64,000 nucleotides of DNA from Sva-07 sp963741755 (GTDB taxonomy: Bacteria > Actinomycetota > Acidimicrobiia > Acidimicrobiales > Ilumatobacteraceae): positions 39,704-103,703 of the forward strand of contig CAVUJG010000009.1 of the NCBI GenBank assembly GCA_963741755.1, read 5' to 3'. The position numbers and the translations under genes are program-made. Under the pieces are notes generated by a model. That model was not told the DNA's origin and ran no database searches. It worked only from the letters and a program-made list of their open reading frames with translations. Of this stretch, positions 24,498 to 35,090 are shown piece after piece. Position 1 is the stretch's first letter. Every line of letters begins with the position of its first letter.

Positions 24498-25217
24498 ATG
24501 CCCACCGAAGCACCAAGCGCCTCGACCGCTCCACTTCCACCGATCGTCGACGAGTCGACGTGGCGACGCGAGTTGGACGAACTGCGCGCACGGGAGAAAG
24601 CTGCGACCCGCGAGCTCGACGCGGTCGCCGCGCTGCGCCGCCGGCTCCCCGCCGTCCAACTGCCGGATTACACGTTGGAGGGACCCGACGGACCCATTCG
24701 GCTGGCGGACGTGTTCGACGGACGCCGACAGTTGATCGTGTACAGCCACATGTGGGAACCCGGCGAGACATGGCAGTGCGGCGGCTGCACCAGCTTCACC
24801 GCTCAGTTCACCCGCCTGGACTTCCTCGATCCTTACGACGCTCGCTTCGTCATCGTCACCCAAGGACCGATCGACGATGCTCTGGCGTACCGGCAGCGGG
24901 TCGGTAACCAGATGGACTGGTACTCCACTGCGAACAGCAGCTTCGGCGCCGACATGGGCGCGCCCGCCGGCGGCGGTTTCGCCGTCAACGTGTTCATACG
25001 GGGTGACGACGGAACCGTCTACCGCACCTGGCACACCGACGGTCGCGGCACCGAACAGCTCTCCCACACCTTCCCACTGATCGACCTGCTGCCCTACGGC
25101 CGACAAGAGGCATGGCAGGATGCCCCCGATGGCTGGCCGCAAGGCGACGCCTACTGGGGATGGATCGGGTCCGACCAGATCGGCGATCTGTACGGCAAGG
25201 AGCAAGGGGACACCTGA
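24498..25217 (+). CDS. DUF899 (thioredoxin-like fold) protein
   Basis: 239 residues of DUF899, a thioredoxin-like family of unknown function. The pattern LREKAATRELDAVAALRRRL is followed by YTLEGPDGPIRLADVFDGRR, QLIVYSHMWEP, WQCGGCTSFTAQF in the place of the peroxiredoxin-like cysteine region, and RFVIVTQGPIDDALAYRQRV. The C-terminal FPLIDLLPYGRQE fits. The start ATG 24498 has GAGAGGAG upstream. It converges on groEL with a hairpin between. Confidence 0.85.
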   Translation: MPTEAPSASTAPLPPIVDESTWRRELDELRAREKAATRELDAVAALRRRLPAVQLPDYTLEGPDGPIRLADVFDGRRQLIVYSHMWEPGETWQCGGCTSFTAQFTRLDFLDPYDARFVIVTQGPIDDALAYRQRVGNQMDWYSTANSSFGADMGAPAGGGFAVNVFIRGDDGTVYRTWHTDGRGTEQLSHTFPLIDLLPYGRQEAWQDAPDGWPQGDAYWGWIGSDQIGDLYGKEQGDT

Positions 25218-25370
25218 CACTGCCGGGCTCCGGAACTCACAGGGCCCGGTCGTCGTGCTCGCCGAAGACATCTCACTCCCTCGCTGCGGCGGCCGATCCA
25301 AGTGGTCATTCCGAGGCATGACCCTCGACCTGGTTCGGGCGGCGCGTGGCGAACCGATACCAGACGCGAC

Positions 25371-25399
25371 GGAGCCCCGAGGTCTTCCCCCGGGGCTCC
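25371..25399. terminator. Bidirectional hairpin terminator between DUF899 and groEL
   Basis: GGAGCCCCG (25371-25379) and CGGGGCTCC (25391-25399) form a perfect 9-bp stem with an 11-base loop. It lies about 60 bp past the groEL stop (minus strand) and 150 bp past DUF899. Confidence 0.75.
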
Positions 25400-25459
25400 A
25401 GTCGATTCGGTGTTCGGATGTTCAGGATCGGATGCGTGATCCGACGGCCGAGGCCGTCA

Positions 25460-27097
<1,638 letters not shown>

Positions 27098-27160
27098 TGG
27101 GGGTTCCTCTCTGGCGGTCGTTTGTGTTGGTTGTGTTGAGCTGAGGTCGCGGAGCGACGG

Positions 27161-27454
27161 TCAGCTCTCCACGACCGCGAGCACGTCGCGGCTGTTGAGC
27201 ACGAGCAGGTCTTCGCCGTTGACGGCGACTTCCGTGCCGCCGTACTTCGAGTACAGAACGGTGTCGCCGACGTTGATGTCGACGGGGATCAGGTCGCCCG
27301 AGGTCTCGGAACGCTTGCCCGGACCAACGGCGAGGACTTCGCCCTGCTGCGGCTTTTCCTTGGCGGTATCGGGGATGACGAGACCCGATGCGGTCTGCGT
27401 CTCGGCCTCGTTCGGCCGGACCACGATGCGGTCATCCAGCGGCTTCAGGTTCAT
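27161..27454 (-). CDS. groES: Co-chaperonin GroES (Hsp10)
   Basis: 97 residues. Heptameric lid for GroEL. MNLKPLDDRIVVRPNEAE, the mobile loop region ETQTASGLVIPDTAKEKPQQ, GEVLAVGPG and DTVLYSKYGGTEV are as expected. ATG 27454 is preferred over the in-frame ATG at 27481 because GGAGG lies about 10 bases upstream and the family starts here. Confidence 0.98.
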   Translation of the reverse strand: MNLKPLDDRIVVRPNEAETQTASGLVIPDTAKEKPQQGEVLAVGPGKRSETSGDLIPVDINVGDTVLYSKYGGTEVAVNGEDLLVLNSRDVLAVVES

Positions 27455-27523
27455 GGTGTAAGCCTCCATTGGCTTGCTCACGGCGGGGTTCGAATCCCGT
27501 TGGGTCTGATGTTCCGGAACGAG

Positions 27524-27550
27524 TTAGCACTCGACCCGGGCGAGTGCCAA
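27524..27550. promoter_or_regulatory. CIRCE operator 1 (HrcA site) for groESL
   Basis: TTAGCACTC-N9-GAGTGCCAA, one mismatch to the consensus TTAGCACTC-N9-GAGTGCTAA. Read on the groES strand, the element itself contains TTGGCA and, 17 bp on, CTAACT, which could be the -35 and -10 boxes, so HrcA binding would occlude the promoter. hrcA itself is not in the window. Confidence 0.92.
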
Positions 27551-27572
27551 GGCTAGACCGCCGACCCCACTG

Positions 27573-27599
27573 TTAGCAACCGCCCCCCGAGAGTGCTAA
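27573..27599. promoter_or_regulatory. CIRCE operator 2, left half degenerate
   Basis: TTAGCAACC-N9-GAGTGCTAA, with a perfect right half and two mismatches in the left. Its centre is 49 bp upstream of operator 1 on the groES strand. Two CIRCE copies before groESL are known in several actinobacteria. Confidence 0.8.
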
Positions 27600-27664
27600 C
27601 GCCCCCACCCGAAAAATGTGGCGGAGTGACCGCCGGTGAACCATTTGCGCGCACATTTCGGGTT

Positions 27665-28264
27665 TCAGTTCGTGAATGTCGACCTGATCAGGGCGAGCGT
27701 CTCGGCGAGGGGCAGGCCGATCACGTTGGTGACACTGCCGTCGATGCGTTCGACGAACGCGCCCGCTGCGGCCTGGATCCCGTACGCACCGGCCTTGCCG
27801 GCGTGCTCACCGGTCGCGAGGTACCACTCGATCGCCGAGTCAGTGAGCTCGACGAACCGCACGGCCGTCTCGACCACACGGGTCGTGGTTCCCGGAGACC
27901 TGGGCTCGGGGAACCACACGACGCTCACGCCGGTGTGGACGAGGTGGGTTCGTCCGGACAGGAGTTGCAGCATGCGGCGGGCGTCGGCATCGTCGACGGG
28001 CTTCTCGAGGATCTGGCCGTCGACGTCCACCGTGGTGTCGGCGGCGACCACGATCGCCTCCGTGTCGAGTCGATCAGCGACCACACGGGCCTTCTCGGCC
28101 GACAGTCGCGCCACGTAGGCGGCCGGCGTCTCACCGGAGTGAGCCGACTCGTCGATGTCTGCCGGGACGACGTCGAACTCCAACCCGACCGAACGCAGGA
28201 GTTCAGATCGGCGGGGCGACGCCGACGCGAGCACCAGTCGCAACCCGTCAGGCAGCTCGATCAT
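27665..28264 (-). CDS. maf: Maf-family nucleotide pyrophosphatase
   Basis: 199 residues. House-cleaning enzyme that hydrolyses dTTP/UTP or modified nucleotides. LVLASASPRRSELLRSVG is the Maf signature; EAIVVAADTTVDVDGQILEK and KPVDDADARRMLQLLSGRTH follow, and the C-terminal KAGAYGIQAAAGAFVERIDG, NVIGLPL matches. Its ATG overlaps the dusB stop by one base (TGATG), so it is translated from the dusB message. Confidence 0.95.
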   Translation of the reverse strand: MIELPDGLRLVLASASPRRSELLRSVGLEFDVVPADIDESAHSGETPAAYVARLSAEKARVVADRLDTEAIVVAADTTVDVDGQILEKPVDDADARRMLQLLSGRTHLVHTGVSVVWFPEPRSPGTTTRVVETAVRFVELTDSAIEWYLATGEHAGKAGAYGIQAAAGAFVERIDGSVTNVIGLPLAETLALIRSTFTN

Positions 28265-29409
28265 CAGCCGCCGGAGAGGGCCATGACCTGGTCGTCATCG
28301 GGGATCGACACGTCGTGGAGCAGTTCGTCTCGGCGGTGGCCGTCCAACCAGCCGTCAGGCAGGCTGACCTTGATCGGACCGTTGGTGTGTCCGCGCTTGA
28401 TCCGTTCGCCGCCGTCGACGATCCGGGCGGTCGGGTCGAGGCCGGCGACGATGTCCTCGAGCTCCATCATCGACTTGACCATCGAGAACCGGCGGCGCAC
28501 CTCGGGGCCGACGGGGTAGCCGCTCATGTACCAGCCGGTGTGTTTGCGGAAGTCACGCATGGCGTGGTTCTCGCCGAGGTGGCCGACGAGCAGGCGAGCA
28601 TGGCGCACCATCACCTCGCACACCTCGCCGAGCAGCCGGCTCTCGGGCACCGGACGACCGGCCAACGCTTCGACGAGGTCGCTGAACAGCCAGGGTCGGC
28701 CGAGGCACCCGCGTCCGATCACCACGCCGTCGCATCCGGTCTCGGTCATCATCCGAACGGCGTCGGACGCCTCCCAGATGTCGCCGTTGCCGAGCACTGG
28801 GATCGATCCGACGGCGTCCTTGAGTTCGGCGATCGCCTCCCACCGCGCCTCGCCCGAGTAGTGCTGCTGGACGGTGCGGGCGTGCAGCGCGATCGATGCC
28901 ACGCCCTCCTCGGCGCACACCTCGCCGGTGCGGATGTGGGTGAGCCAGTCGTCGAACAACCCCATGCGGAACTTGGCAGTGACCGGCACGCCATAGGGCG
29001 AGGCGTTCGACACCGCCGCCCGCAAGATGGCGCGGAGCAACTCGGGCCGTGCGGGCACCGCCGCTCCCCCGCCTCGACGGGTGACCTTGGCGGCCGGGCA
29101 TCCGAAGTTGATGTCGATGTGATCAACGCGACCCGCGTCGCACAACTTGGCAACGGCGCGACCCATGATCTCAGGGTCGCTGCCATAGAGCTGCAAGCTG
29201 CGCGGATGCTCGTCGGGGGCGAAGCTGATCATCCGGTCGGTCTTGGCGTTGCCGTGGACGACGGGGGTGGCCATCACCATTTCGTTGACGTACACCAGAC
29301 CGGGAGCGAACGACCGGCACATCTCGCGGAACGGCGCGTTCGTGACGCCCGCCATCGGAGCGAGCACCACCGGAGCCGACAGCTCGAACTGACCAATCGA
29401 GAACGACAT
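28264..29409 (-). CDS. dusB: tRNA-dihydrouridine synthase (DusB type)
   Basis: 381 residues. FMN enzyme that reduces uridines in the tRNA D-loop. Seen are VVLAPMAGVTNAPFR at the start, the catalytic cysteine in DINFGCPAAKVTRRGGGAA, IALHARTVQQHYSGEARWE, VPVLGNGDIW-like IPVLGNGDIWEASDAV and GVVIGRGCLGRPWLF for FMN phosphate. The C-terminal helical region (MRDFRKHTGWYMSGYP) binds tRNA. Followed by maf with a 1-bp overlap. Confidence 0.96.
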   Translation of the reverse strand: MSFSIGQFELSAPVVLAPMAGVTNAPFREMCRSFAPGLVYVNEMVMATPVVHGNAKTDRMISFAPDEHPRSLQLYGSDPEIMGRAVAKLCDAGRVDHIDINFGCPAAKVTRRGGGAAVPARPELLRAILRAAVSNASPYGVPVTAKFRMGLFDDWLTHIRTGEVCAEEGVASIALHARTVQQHYSGEARWEAIAELKDAVGSIPVLGNGDIWEASDAVRMMTETGCDGVVIGRGCLGRPWLFSDLVEALAGRPVPESRLLGEVCEVMVRHARLLVGHLGENHAMRDFRKHTGWYMSGYPVGPEVRRRFSMVKSMMELEDIVAGLDPTARIVDGGERIKRGHTNGPIKVSLPDGWLDGHRRDELLHDVSIPDDDQVMALSGG

Positions 29410-29515
29410 GACCGCCCCAACGGTATCGGGAGGTCGCTCCGACGCCCGGGCGGCAACGAGGCACGGCGATCAGTCGATTACGTCGCGGGTCTGACCCCTG
29501 ATGTAATCCGGCGCA

Positions 29516-29558
29516 CCGGCGAGGGAAGCGCCAGCGACGAGCCGGAGTCGGGCCGACC
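29516..29558. repeat. 43-bp direct repeat, copy 1
   Basis: Starts ccggcgagggaagcgccagc; identical to 29569-29611. Period 53 bp. It lies in the 241-bp gap between the tsaD stop and the dusB start. Confidence 0.9.
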
Positions 29559-29568
29559 ACCCCGCACG

Positions 29569-29611
29569 CCGGCGAGGGAAGCGCCAGCGACGAGCCGGAG
29601 TCGGGCCGACC
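29569..29611. repeat. 43-bp direct repeat, copy 2
   Basis: Exact copy of 29516-29558; gcac also precedes both, with one extra base here. The GC-rich sequence could be an intergenic repeat family; no other copy was noticed in the window. Confidence 0.9.
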
Positions 29612-29650
29612 TGACGCTGAGGTGCTGCAGCCTGCGGTGAGGCCCGACAC

Positions 29651-30706
29651 TCAAGGGAGGAACGGCAGGCGGAGATTCGGGGTGGCGCCGACGTCGAGGG
29701 AGGTCGGGCCATCGGAACGCAGGCGATGCCAGCCTGCCGCTGCGATCATCGCTGCATTGTCGGTGCACATCGCCCGACTCGGCAGGAACCCCTGGATTCC
29801 GTCCTGCTCGCAGGCGTCGAGGATCTGTTCGCGTAGCAATGAGTTCGCGGCCACGCCACCACCGAGCACGATGCCGGTCGCGCCGACCTCGGCAGCCGCA
29901 CGGCGAGCCTTGGTGACGAGGACGTCGACGACCGCTGCTTGGAACGACGCTGCGACGTCATCGGACGACACATCGGGATGCTTGCGGACGTAGTTGACGA
30001 CCGCCGTCTTGAGCCCGCTGAAGGAGAAGTCGTAGCCGTCGTCCATGATCGCCCTCGGGAATCTGATCGCCTCGGGGTTGCCGTCGAGCGCCGCCCGATC
30101 GATCGCCGGACCACCCGGATAACCGAGGTCGAGGAACCGGGCCACCTTGTCGAACGCCTCGCCCGCCGCATCGTCGATCGTCTGGCCGACCAGCCGGTAC
30201 CGACCGTGACCCTGCATTTCGACCAGCATCGTGTGACCACCCGAGACGAGCATGACGAGCAGCGGGAACTCGAGGGTCGGATCCTCCAACGAGGCGGCGT
30301 AGAGGTGCGCTTCCATGTGGTTGACCCCGATGAACGGGACATCCCACGCCATCGCCAGCGCCTTGGCGGCCGACACACCGACGAGCAGCGCCCCGATCAG
30401 GCCGGGACCAACGGTGCACGCCACCGCATCGATGCGCTCCTCGTCGACGCCCGCCTCGACGATCGTGCGAGCGATCACCGGGTTGAGCACGTCGAGGTGA
30501 GCGCGCGAGGCGATCTCCGGGACGACGCCACCGAAGTCGGCGTGCAGGTCGACCTGCGTCGACACGACACTCGACACCACGTCGTAGCCGCCGAGCACGA
30601 GCGCCGCCGCCGTCTCGTCGCAGCTGGTCTCGATGCCGAGCACCAGCGTCGACTCGTCGAACGTTCGAACGGTGTCTGACACAGTCCGTACGTCTTCGGT
30701 GCTCAT
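29651..30706 (-). CDS. tsaD: tRNA N6-threonylcarbamoyladenosine transferase TsaD
   Basis: 351 residues. Transfers the threonylcarbamoyl group to A37 of tRNA with TsaB and TsaE. VLGIETSCDETAAALV opens the ASKHA fold; the metal histidines are in GVNHMEAHLYA, LVMLVSGGHTMLVEM is the phosphate strand, and the C-terminal GIVLGGGVAANSLLR and MCTDNAAMIA are present. ATG 30706 overlaps the rimI stop by 4 bp (ATGA). A longer open frame upstream is not coding. Confidence 0.97.
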   Translation of the reverse strand: MSTEDVRTVSDTVRTFDESTLVLGIETSCDETAAALVLGGYDVVSSVVSTQVDLHADFGGVVPEIASRAHLDVLNPVIARTIVEAGVDEERIDAVACTVGPGLIGALLVGVSAAKALAMAWDVPFIGVNHMEAHLYAASLEDPTLEFPLLVMLVSGGHTMLVEMQGHGRYRLVGQTIDDAAGEAFDKVARFLDLGYPGGPAIDRAALDGNPEAIRFPRAIMDDGYDFSFSGLKTAVVNYVRKHPDVSSDDVAASFQAAVVDVLVTKARRAAAEVGATGIVLGGGVAANSLLREQILDACEQDGIQGFLPSRAMCTDNAAMIAAAGWHRLRSDGPTSLDVGATPNLRLPFLP

Positions 30707-31293
30707 CGGGTCCACCGTCGCTCGGTCTCGGATCGGATCGAATCGAGCAGCTGCCGATAGTCGTCGCCCTGGACGTCGTTGCACCACATCACGATCGCGT
30801 CCTCGGTGTTCTCGTAGTAGCGCGCCCGCACGCCCGCCGGATTGAACCCGAACCGCCGGTACAGCTCCTGGGCGCCCGTCGACGACACTCGTACCTCCAG
30901 CGTCCAGGCAACACAGCCGCGGTCGATCGCTGCGTCGGCCAGTCCGAGCAGTAGCGCGGTCGCCGCGCCGGAGCGTTGTTGCGACGGCTCGACAGCGACA
31001 TTGGTCACGTGTGCCTCGTCGCCACTGAACCACAGCCCGGCGTACCCGACGATCGGTCCCCGCACACGGCCGTCGCTACGCCGCGCAACCAGGTATCGGC
31101 GACTGCCCGATCGAACCTGGGCGAGCTCGCTCTCGAACACACCCTGCGACCACGGCTTCGGGTAGCTGACCAGTTCGATCGCCATGACGCCGCGGCGGAG
31201 ATCCCGACGCTGCATCGGCTCGATCGCGTACTGCCCGATGGTCATCTGACCGCCGCCGTCGTCGCGTCGCAGGAGCCGCTCGATCACGCTCAT
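30703..31293 (-). CDS. rimI: GNAT N-acetyltransferase, RimI-like
   Basis: About 196 residues. Ribosomal-protein-alanine acetyltransferase by context and motifs: YPKPWSQGVFESEL is the RimI substrate loop, AHVTNVAVEPSQQRSGAATA holds the acetyl-CoA loop, and LEVRVSSTGAQELYRRFGFN the end. The N-terminus is some 25 residues longer than usual (MSVIERLLRRDDGGGQMTIG). ATG 31293 overlaps the tsaB stop by 4 bp. Confidence 0.92.
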   Translation of the reverse strand: MSVIERLLRRDDGGGQMTIGQYAIEPMQRRDLRRGVMAIELVSYPKPWSQGVFESELAQVRSGSRRYLVARRSDGRVRGPIVGYAGLWFSGDEAHVTNVAVEPSQQRSGAATALLLGLADAAIDRGCVAWTLEVRVSSTGAQELYRRFGFNPAGVRARYYENTEDAIVMWCNDVQGDDYRQLLDSIRSETERRWTR

Positions 31294-31982
31294 CGAGTCG
31301 CCCTTGTCGACCAGTTGATCAGCGCGTCCGGCGCCCGCAGGTAGATCGGCTCGACCTCGCGTGGATTCACCCACTCCTCGCGCATGGCGCGAGCGTGAGC
31401 GAGCTGTACGAGTGGCGCCGCCGAGGGGTGTGCATCGCCGCCGATCTCGCAGCGGTAACCGTCGAGAATCTCCTCGCGGTACCGCACCGCTCCGTCACCG
31501 ACGCACAACACGTCCTGGCTGCGAGCGAGCAGGTCGGCGACGAGTTCCTCGACGGGGCCGACCGTCGGTTCGGACACCTGCTGGAGCCCACCGGGAACCT
31601 GCCGGTACATCGCGTAGAACACTTCGCTCTTGCGGGCATCGATCACCGGAACGACCACACGGTCGGTGTGCCGAGAGGGGAAGGCCAACAGGTCGAGCGA
31701 CGAGATGCCGATCATGGGGATACGCAACGCCTGCGCAATCGCCTTGGCTGCGGCGAGCCCGACGCGCATCCCGGTGAAGAGTCCAGGGCCGACGTCGACG
31801 GCGACCACGCTGATCTCGTCGAGGTCGATGTCGGCCTGGCGCAGCAGGAACTCGATTGCGGGAACGAGAGTCTCGACGTGGCGACGGCCCTTGGTGATCT
31901 CGAACAGCCCGATCACACCTTCGTGGCCGCCGACGGCGACGCTGACGCGCTCGGTTGCGGTCTCGATGCCGAGGATCAGCAT
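31290..31982 (-). CDS. tsaB: tRNA t6A modification protein TsaB
   Basis: 230 residues. Non-catalytic partner of TsaD. MLILGIETATERVSVAVGGH, VVAVDVGPGLFTGMRVGLAA and PMIGISSLDLLAF are the family signature; VVPVIDARKSEVFYAMY follows. It overlaps tsaE by 7 bp and rimI by 4 bp. Confidence 0.95.
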   Translation of the reverse strand: MLILGIETATERVSVAVGGHEGVIGLFEITKGRRHVETLVPAIEFLLRQADIDLDEISVVAVDVGPGLFTGMRVGLAAAKAIAQALRIPMIGISSLDLLAFPSRHTDRVVVPVIDARKSEVFYAMYRQVPGGLQQVSEPTVGPVEELVADLLARSQDVLCVGDGAVRYREEILDGYRCEIGGDAHPSAAPLVQLAHARAMREEWVNPREVEPIYLRAPDALINWSTRATR

Positions 31983-32512
31983 CGGAACTCCTCACACGCA
32001 GCGATCAGCCGACTCCAACGCTGCGCCCAGTTGGCACCGCTCGCGGACATCTCGATCAACCGGGCCGAGTCGGTGAGCCCCTCGATGTCGCCGACGGGCT
32101 CGTCGTCGTCGAAGAGGTCCGGCTCGAGGTGCACCACGAGGTGGTCGCCGAACAGCGCATCGGCGACGTCGCCCCACTCGACCAGCACGATCCCTTGGTA
32201 CTCGGCGAGTTCCTCGAGCGCCAGGTCGGCGATCTCCGCGGTGCGGTCGAGGCGGTAGAGATCGGCATGGTGAAGCGCCTTGGCGCCATGGCCGAGCCCC
32301 GCAGGAAGGTCGTAGGTGTGCACGAGCGTGAACGTCGGCGAGGTGATCGGCTCGGTCACGCCGAGCGCGGCGCCGAAGCCTTTTGCGAAGGCCGTCTTGC
32401 CCGCGCCCATCTCTCCGGAGAGCACCACGAGGTCGCCCGGTCGACACAGTCCGGCCAGGGCCGCGGCAATCGCGTGCGTCTCGGCAAGCGAGGCGGCACG
32501 CAGCTCAAGCAT
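31976..32512 (-). CDS. tsaE: tRNA t6A ATPase TsaE
   Basis: 178 residues. ATPase that recycles the TsaBD complex. P-loop VVLSGEMGAGKTAFAKGFG, then EPITSPTFTLVHTYD and HHADLYRL, and VLVEWGD as Walker B. ATG 32512 begins MLELRAASLAET; its ribosome binding site would lie within the alr 3' end, with which it overlaps by 8 bp. Confidence 0.95.
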   Translation of the reverse strand: MLELRAASLAETHAIAAALAGLCRPGDLVVLSGEMGAGKTAFAKGFGAALGVTEPITSPTFTLVHTYDLPAGLGHGAKALHHADLYRLDRTAEIADLALEELAEYQGIVLVEWGDVADALFGDHLVVHLEPDLFDDDEPVGDIEGLTDSARLIEMSASGANWAQRWSRLIAACEEFRC

Positions 32513-33686
32513 CGTCACGACCCAACATGGCGCTGTCGATGCTACGAGCATGACGGCGCGGCACGCGACCACCGATTCCGCACACGATCTCGTAGCCGAT
32601 CGTGCCGAGCAGGTCGGCCCAGTCCTCGGCCCGGATGATCTGCGGCCCGCCGGGCCCGTCCTGGCGACCGATCAGCACCACCTCGTCGCCGACGACGACC
32701 GCATCGTCGCCGCAGTCGACCATCAGCTGATCCATGGTGACCACACCGACGATCGGACGCCGTCGTCCTCCGATCAGGACCTCTCCACCGACCTCGAACA
32801 GACGCCGCGGCACCCCGTCGGCGTAGCCGACCGGAACCGTCGCCACCGTCGTCTCGCGCTCGAAGGTGTGGCGCAGTCCGTACGAGATCCCGCTGCCCGC
32901 CGCGACCCGTTTCACGTAGGACACGCGCGCGTTCAACGACAACGCCGGGCGCAGCGCTCCGCACAGCTCGTCGACACCATGGCCGGGCGAGATCCCGTAC
33001 ATCGCGATGCCGGCGCGCACGAACGAGTGGCGTGCTGCTGCGTGGGCCAAACCGCCCGCCGAGTTCGCTGCGTGCACCAGGACCCCGGGCGGCAGCGACA
33101 GCGAGGCCACCGCCTCGTCGAACCGGGCGAGCTGGACGTCGGTGAACGCGTCGTCGGGGACGTCCGCCATCGCGAGATGGGTGAACACCCCCACGAGGCG
33201 CAACGTTGGTGATTGCGCCTCGAGAGCAGCGATCACGACGGCGAGGTCGCCGATGGCGACACCGACGCGCTGCATGCCCGTGTCGATCTTGAGGTGCACC
33301 GGCACCCCCTCGATTCCACGATCCTGCGCCGCCTTGGCGAGCGCGTCGATGAAACCCACCGAGTACACCGTGGCCATCAACCGGAACCGCACGATGTCGT
33401 CAGCGGACTCCGCCGGCTGCTCGCTCAGCACCAGGATCGGTGCGTCGACGCCGGCCCGTCGGAGTTCGATCGCTTCCTGCACCAACGCCACGCACAGGCC
33501 CTGGGCTCCCCCGTCGACGGCAGCATGCGCCACCTCGACGGCGCCGTGTCCGTAGCCGTCGGCCTTGACCACCGCCCACAGTGCGCTCGGAGCCACGACC
33601 GAGCGGAGGTGTTCGACGTTGTGTCGGATCGCGTCGAGGTCGACATCGACCCAGGCCCAACGCGCCGGTGTGGCGGTTTCGCTCAC
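32505..33686 (-). CDS. alr: Alanine racemase
   Basis: 393 residues. Makes D-alanine for peptidoglycan. The PLP lysine is in WAVVKADGYGHGAVEVA. HLKIDTGMQRVGV, VFTHLAMAD and RAGIAMYGISPG are as usual, and the second catalytic tyrosine lies in GSGISYGLRHTF. TVPVGYADGVPRRLF closes the barrel. The start is GTG 33686 (GTGA overlap with the nnr stop). Confidence 0.97.
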   Translation of the reverse strand: MSETATPARWAWVDVDLDAIRHNVEHLRSVVAPSALWAVVKADGYGHGAVEVAHAAVDGGAQGLCVALVQEAIELRRAGVDAPILVLSEQPAESADDIVRFRLMATVYSVGFIDALAKAAQDRGIEGVPVHLKIDTGMQRVGVAIGDLAVVIAALEAQSPTLRLVGVFTHLAMADVPDDAFTDVQLARFDEAVASLSLPPGVLVHAANSAGGLAHAAARHSFVRAGIAMYGISPGHGVDELCGALRPALSLNARVSYVKRVAAGSGISYGLRHTFERETTVATVPVGYADGVPRRLFEVGGEVLIGGRRRPIVGVVTMDQLMVDCGDDAVVVGDEVVLIGRQDGPGGPQIIRAEDWADLLGTIGYEIVCGIGGRVPRRHARSIDSAMLGRDDA

Positions 33687-35050
33687 AGCGCCGCGATCGC
33701 CGACGGGATCAGGTCGACGATGTCACCGGCGAGCAATCCGCAACGCGGTCCTCGCAGCGCTGCGTCGGCGTGGAGCCAGGCGGCGCCGGCAGCGGCTCGT
33801 TCGGGAGCGACACCGCTCGCGAGGAGCGCGCCGATCATGCCGGCGAGCACGTCGCCGGAACCGGCGGTAGCCAAACGTTCGTCGCCGTGATCGACCACGA
33901 GGACAGCACCTCCGGGTGCCGCCACCACCGTGGAGGGACCCTTGAGCAGCACCACGACGTCGAGGTCGGCGGCGAGTGAACGCGCGGCAGCGACCCGATC
34001 GGTGCCTGGTGTGTGACCGGCGAGCAACGAGAACTCGCCGTCGTGGGGTGTGATCACCGTTGGGCGCCCCCGGGGACGAAGGAGCGGTCCGGCGCCTTCG
34101 GCACTCCACGCTGCGGCGAAGATGCCGTCACCATCGATCACCACCGGCAGGGTCGCATCACCGATCAACGCTCGCGCCGACGCGATCGTGGCCTCCTCGC
34201 GACCGAGCCCTGGACCGATCACGAGCGCACGGAACCGATCGAGGTCGCCGAACACCTCGTGATGGAACTCGGCCGCCGCGATTCGTCGCTGGATGATCTC
34301 GCTGCGTGCATCCGGGTCGATTCCGGGGCTCGACAGCGTCACGAGGCCCGCACCCGTTCGGGCCGCGGCCTCCGCACACAGACGGCCGGCGCCGAGCATG
34401 CCCGGACTGCCCGCGACCACACGGACGGCACCGTTCCACTTGTGGGCATCGGTCGACCGGGTCGGCCACCAGGCAGCGACGTCGGTGGCCTCGACGAGGT
34501 GCTGGGTCGACGACGAGACGTCGAGACCGATGTCGACGACGTCGACCGTCCCGCACAGCTCGCGACCCGCGCCGAACACGAGACCTGGTTTCAGCGCCTG
34601 GAACGTCACCGTGCGGTCGGCGGCGAGCACACCCGGACCCGCCTCGCCCGTGGACGCGTTCACGCCGCTCGGAATGTCGACGGCGAGCACCAGCGGTCGC
34701 TGCCCGCGCGTGCCCACGATCTCCGGGGCGATCCAGTCGCCTCGGAATCCTGTGCCGTACGCAGCGTCGATCACCAGATCGCACGGCAGCAGCTTCGGCG
34801 GTCGCATCGCGGCGTCGATCAGGCGCACCTTGACCCCGCGACGCTCGAGATACACCGCCGCGGTGCGGCCGTCGTTGCCGTTGTTGCCGCCGCCGGCGAG
34901 GACGTTGACGACGCGCCCGTACGCGCCACCGAGCATGTCGAGCGCCACCCGTGCGGTCGCCCGTCCGGCGCGATCGATCAGCTCGTCGACCGGTTCGGGC
35001 GCGGCAGCATCGATCGCCCGCATCTCCTCCGGGGTCACGATCGGGATCAC
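33683..35050 (-). CDS. nnr: Bifunctional NAD(P)H-hydrate epimerase / ADP-dependent dehydratase
   Basis: 455 residues in two domains. The N-terminal YjeF-N epimerase (to about 215) has NVLAGGGNNGNDGRTAAVYL and LAVDIPSGVNASTGE. The C-terminal ribokinase-like dehydratase has ALVIGPGLGREE, VVIDGDGIFA, TPHDGEFSLL and the signature ATAGSGDVLAGMIGALLASG. Together they repair damaged NAD(P)HX. The start GTG 35050 gives MIPIVTPEEMRAID; the open frame beyond it reads as noise. Confidence 0.95.
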   Translation of the reverse strand: MIPIVTPEEMRAIDAAAPEPVDELIDRAGRATARVALDMLGGAYGRVVNVLAGGGNNGNDGRTAAVYLERRGVKVRLIDAAMRPPKLLPCDLVIDAAYGTGFRGDWIAPEIVGTRGQRPLVLAVDIPSGVNASTGEAGPGVLAADRTVTFQALKPGLVFGAGRELCGTVDVVDIGLDVSSSTQHLVEATDVAAWWPTRSTDAHKWNGAVRVVAGSPGMLGAGRLCAEAAARTGAGLVTLSSPGIDPDARSEIIQRRIAAAEFHHEVFGDLDRFRALVIGPGLGREEATIASARALIGDATLPVVIDGDGIFAAAWSAEGAGPLLRPRGRPTVITPHDGEFSLLAGHTPGTDRVAAARSLAADLDVVVLLKGPSTVVAAPGGAVLVVDHGDERLATAGSGDVLAGMIGALLASGVAPERAAAGAAWLHADAALRGPRCGLLAGDIVDLIPSAIAAL

Positions 35051-35090
35051 GTGAGCGAGCGTAACGAAACGGGTGCGACCCCAAGCAGGC

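Noticed and set aside
29516..29611. CRISPR array
   Set aside because: Only two repeat copies with a 10-bp gap and no cas genes; also true for the 42687 pair (18-bp gap).
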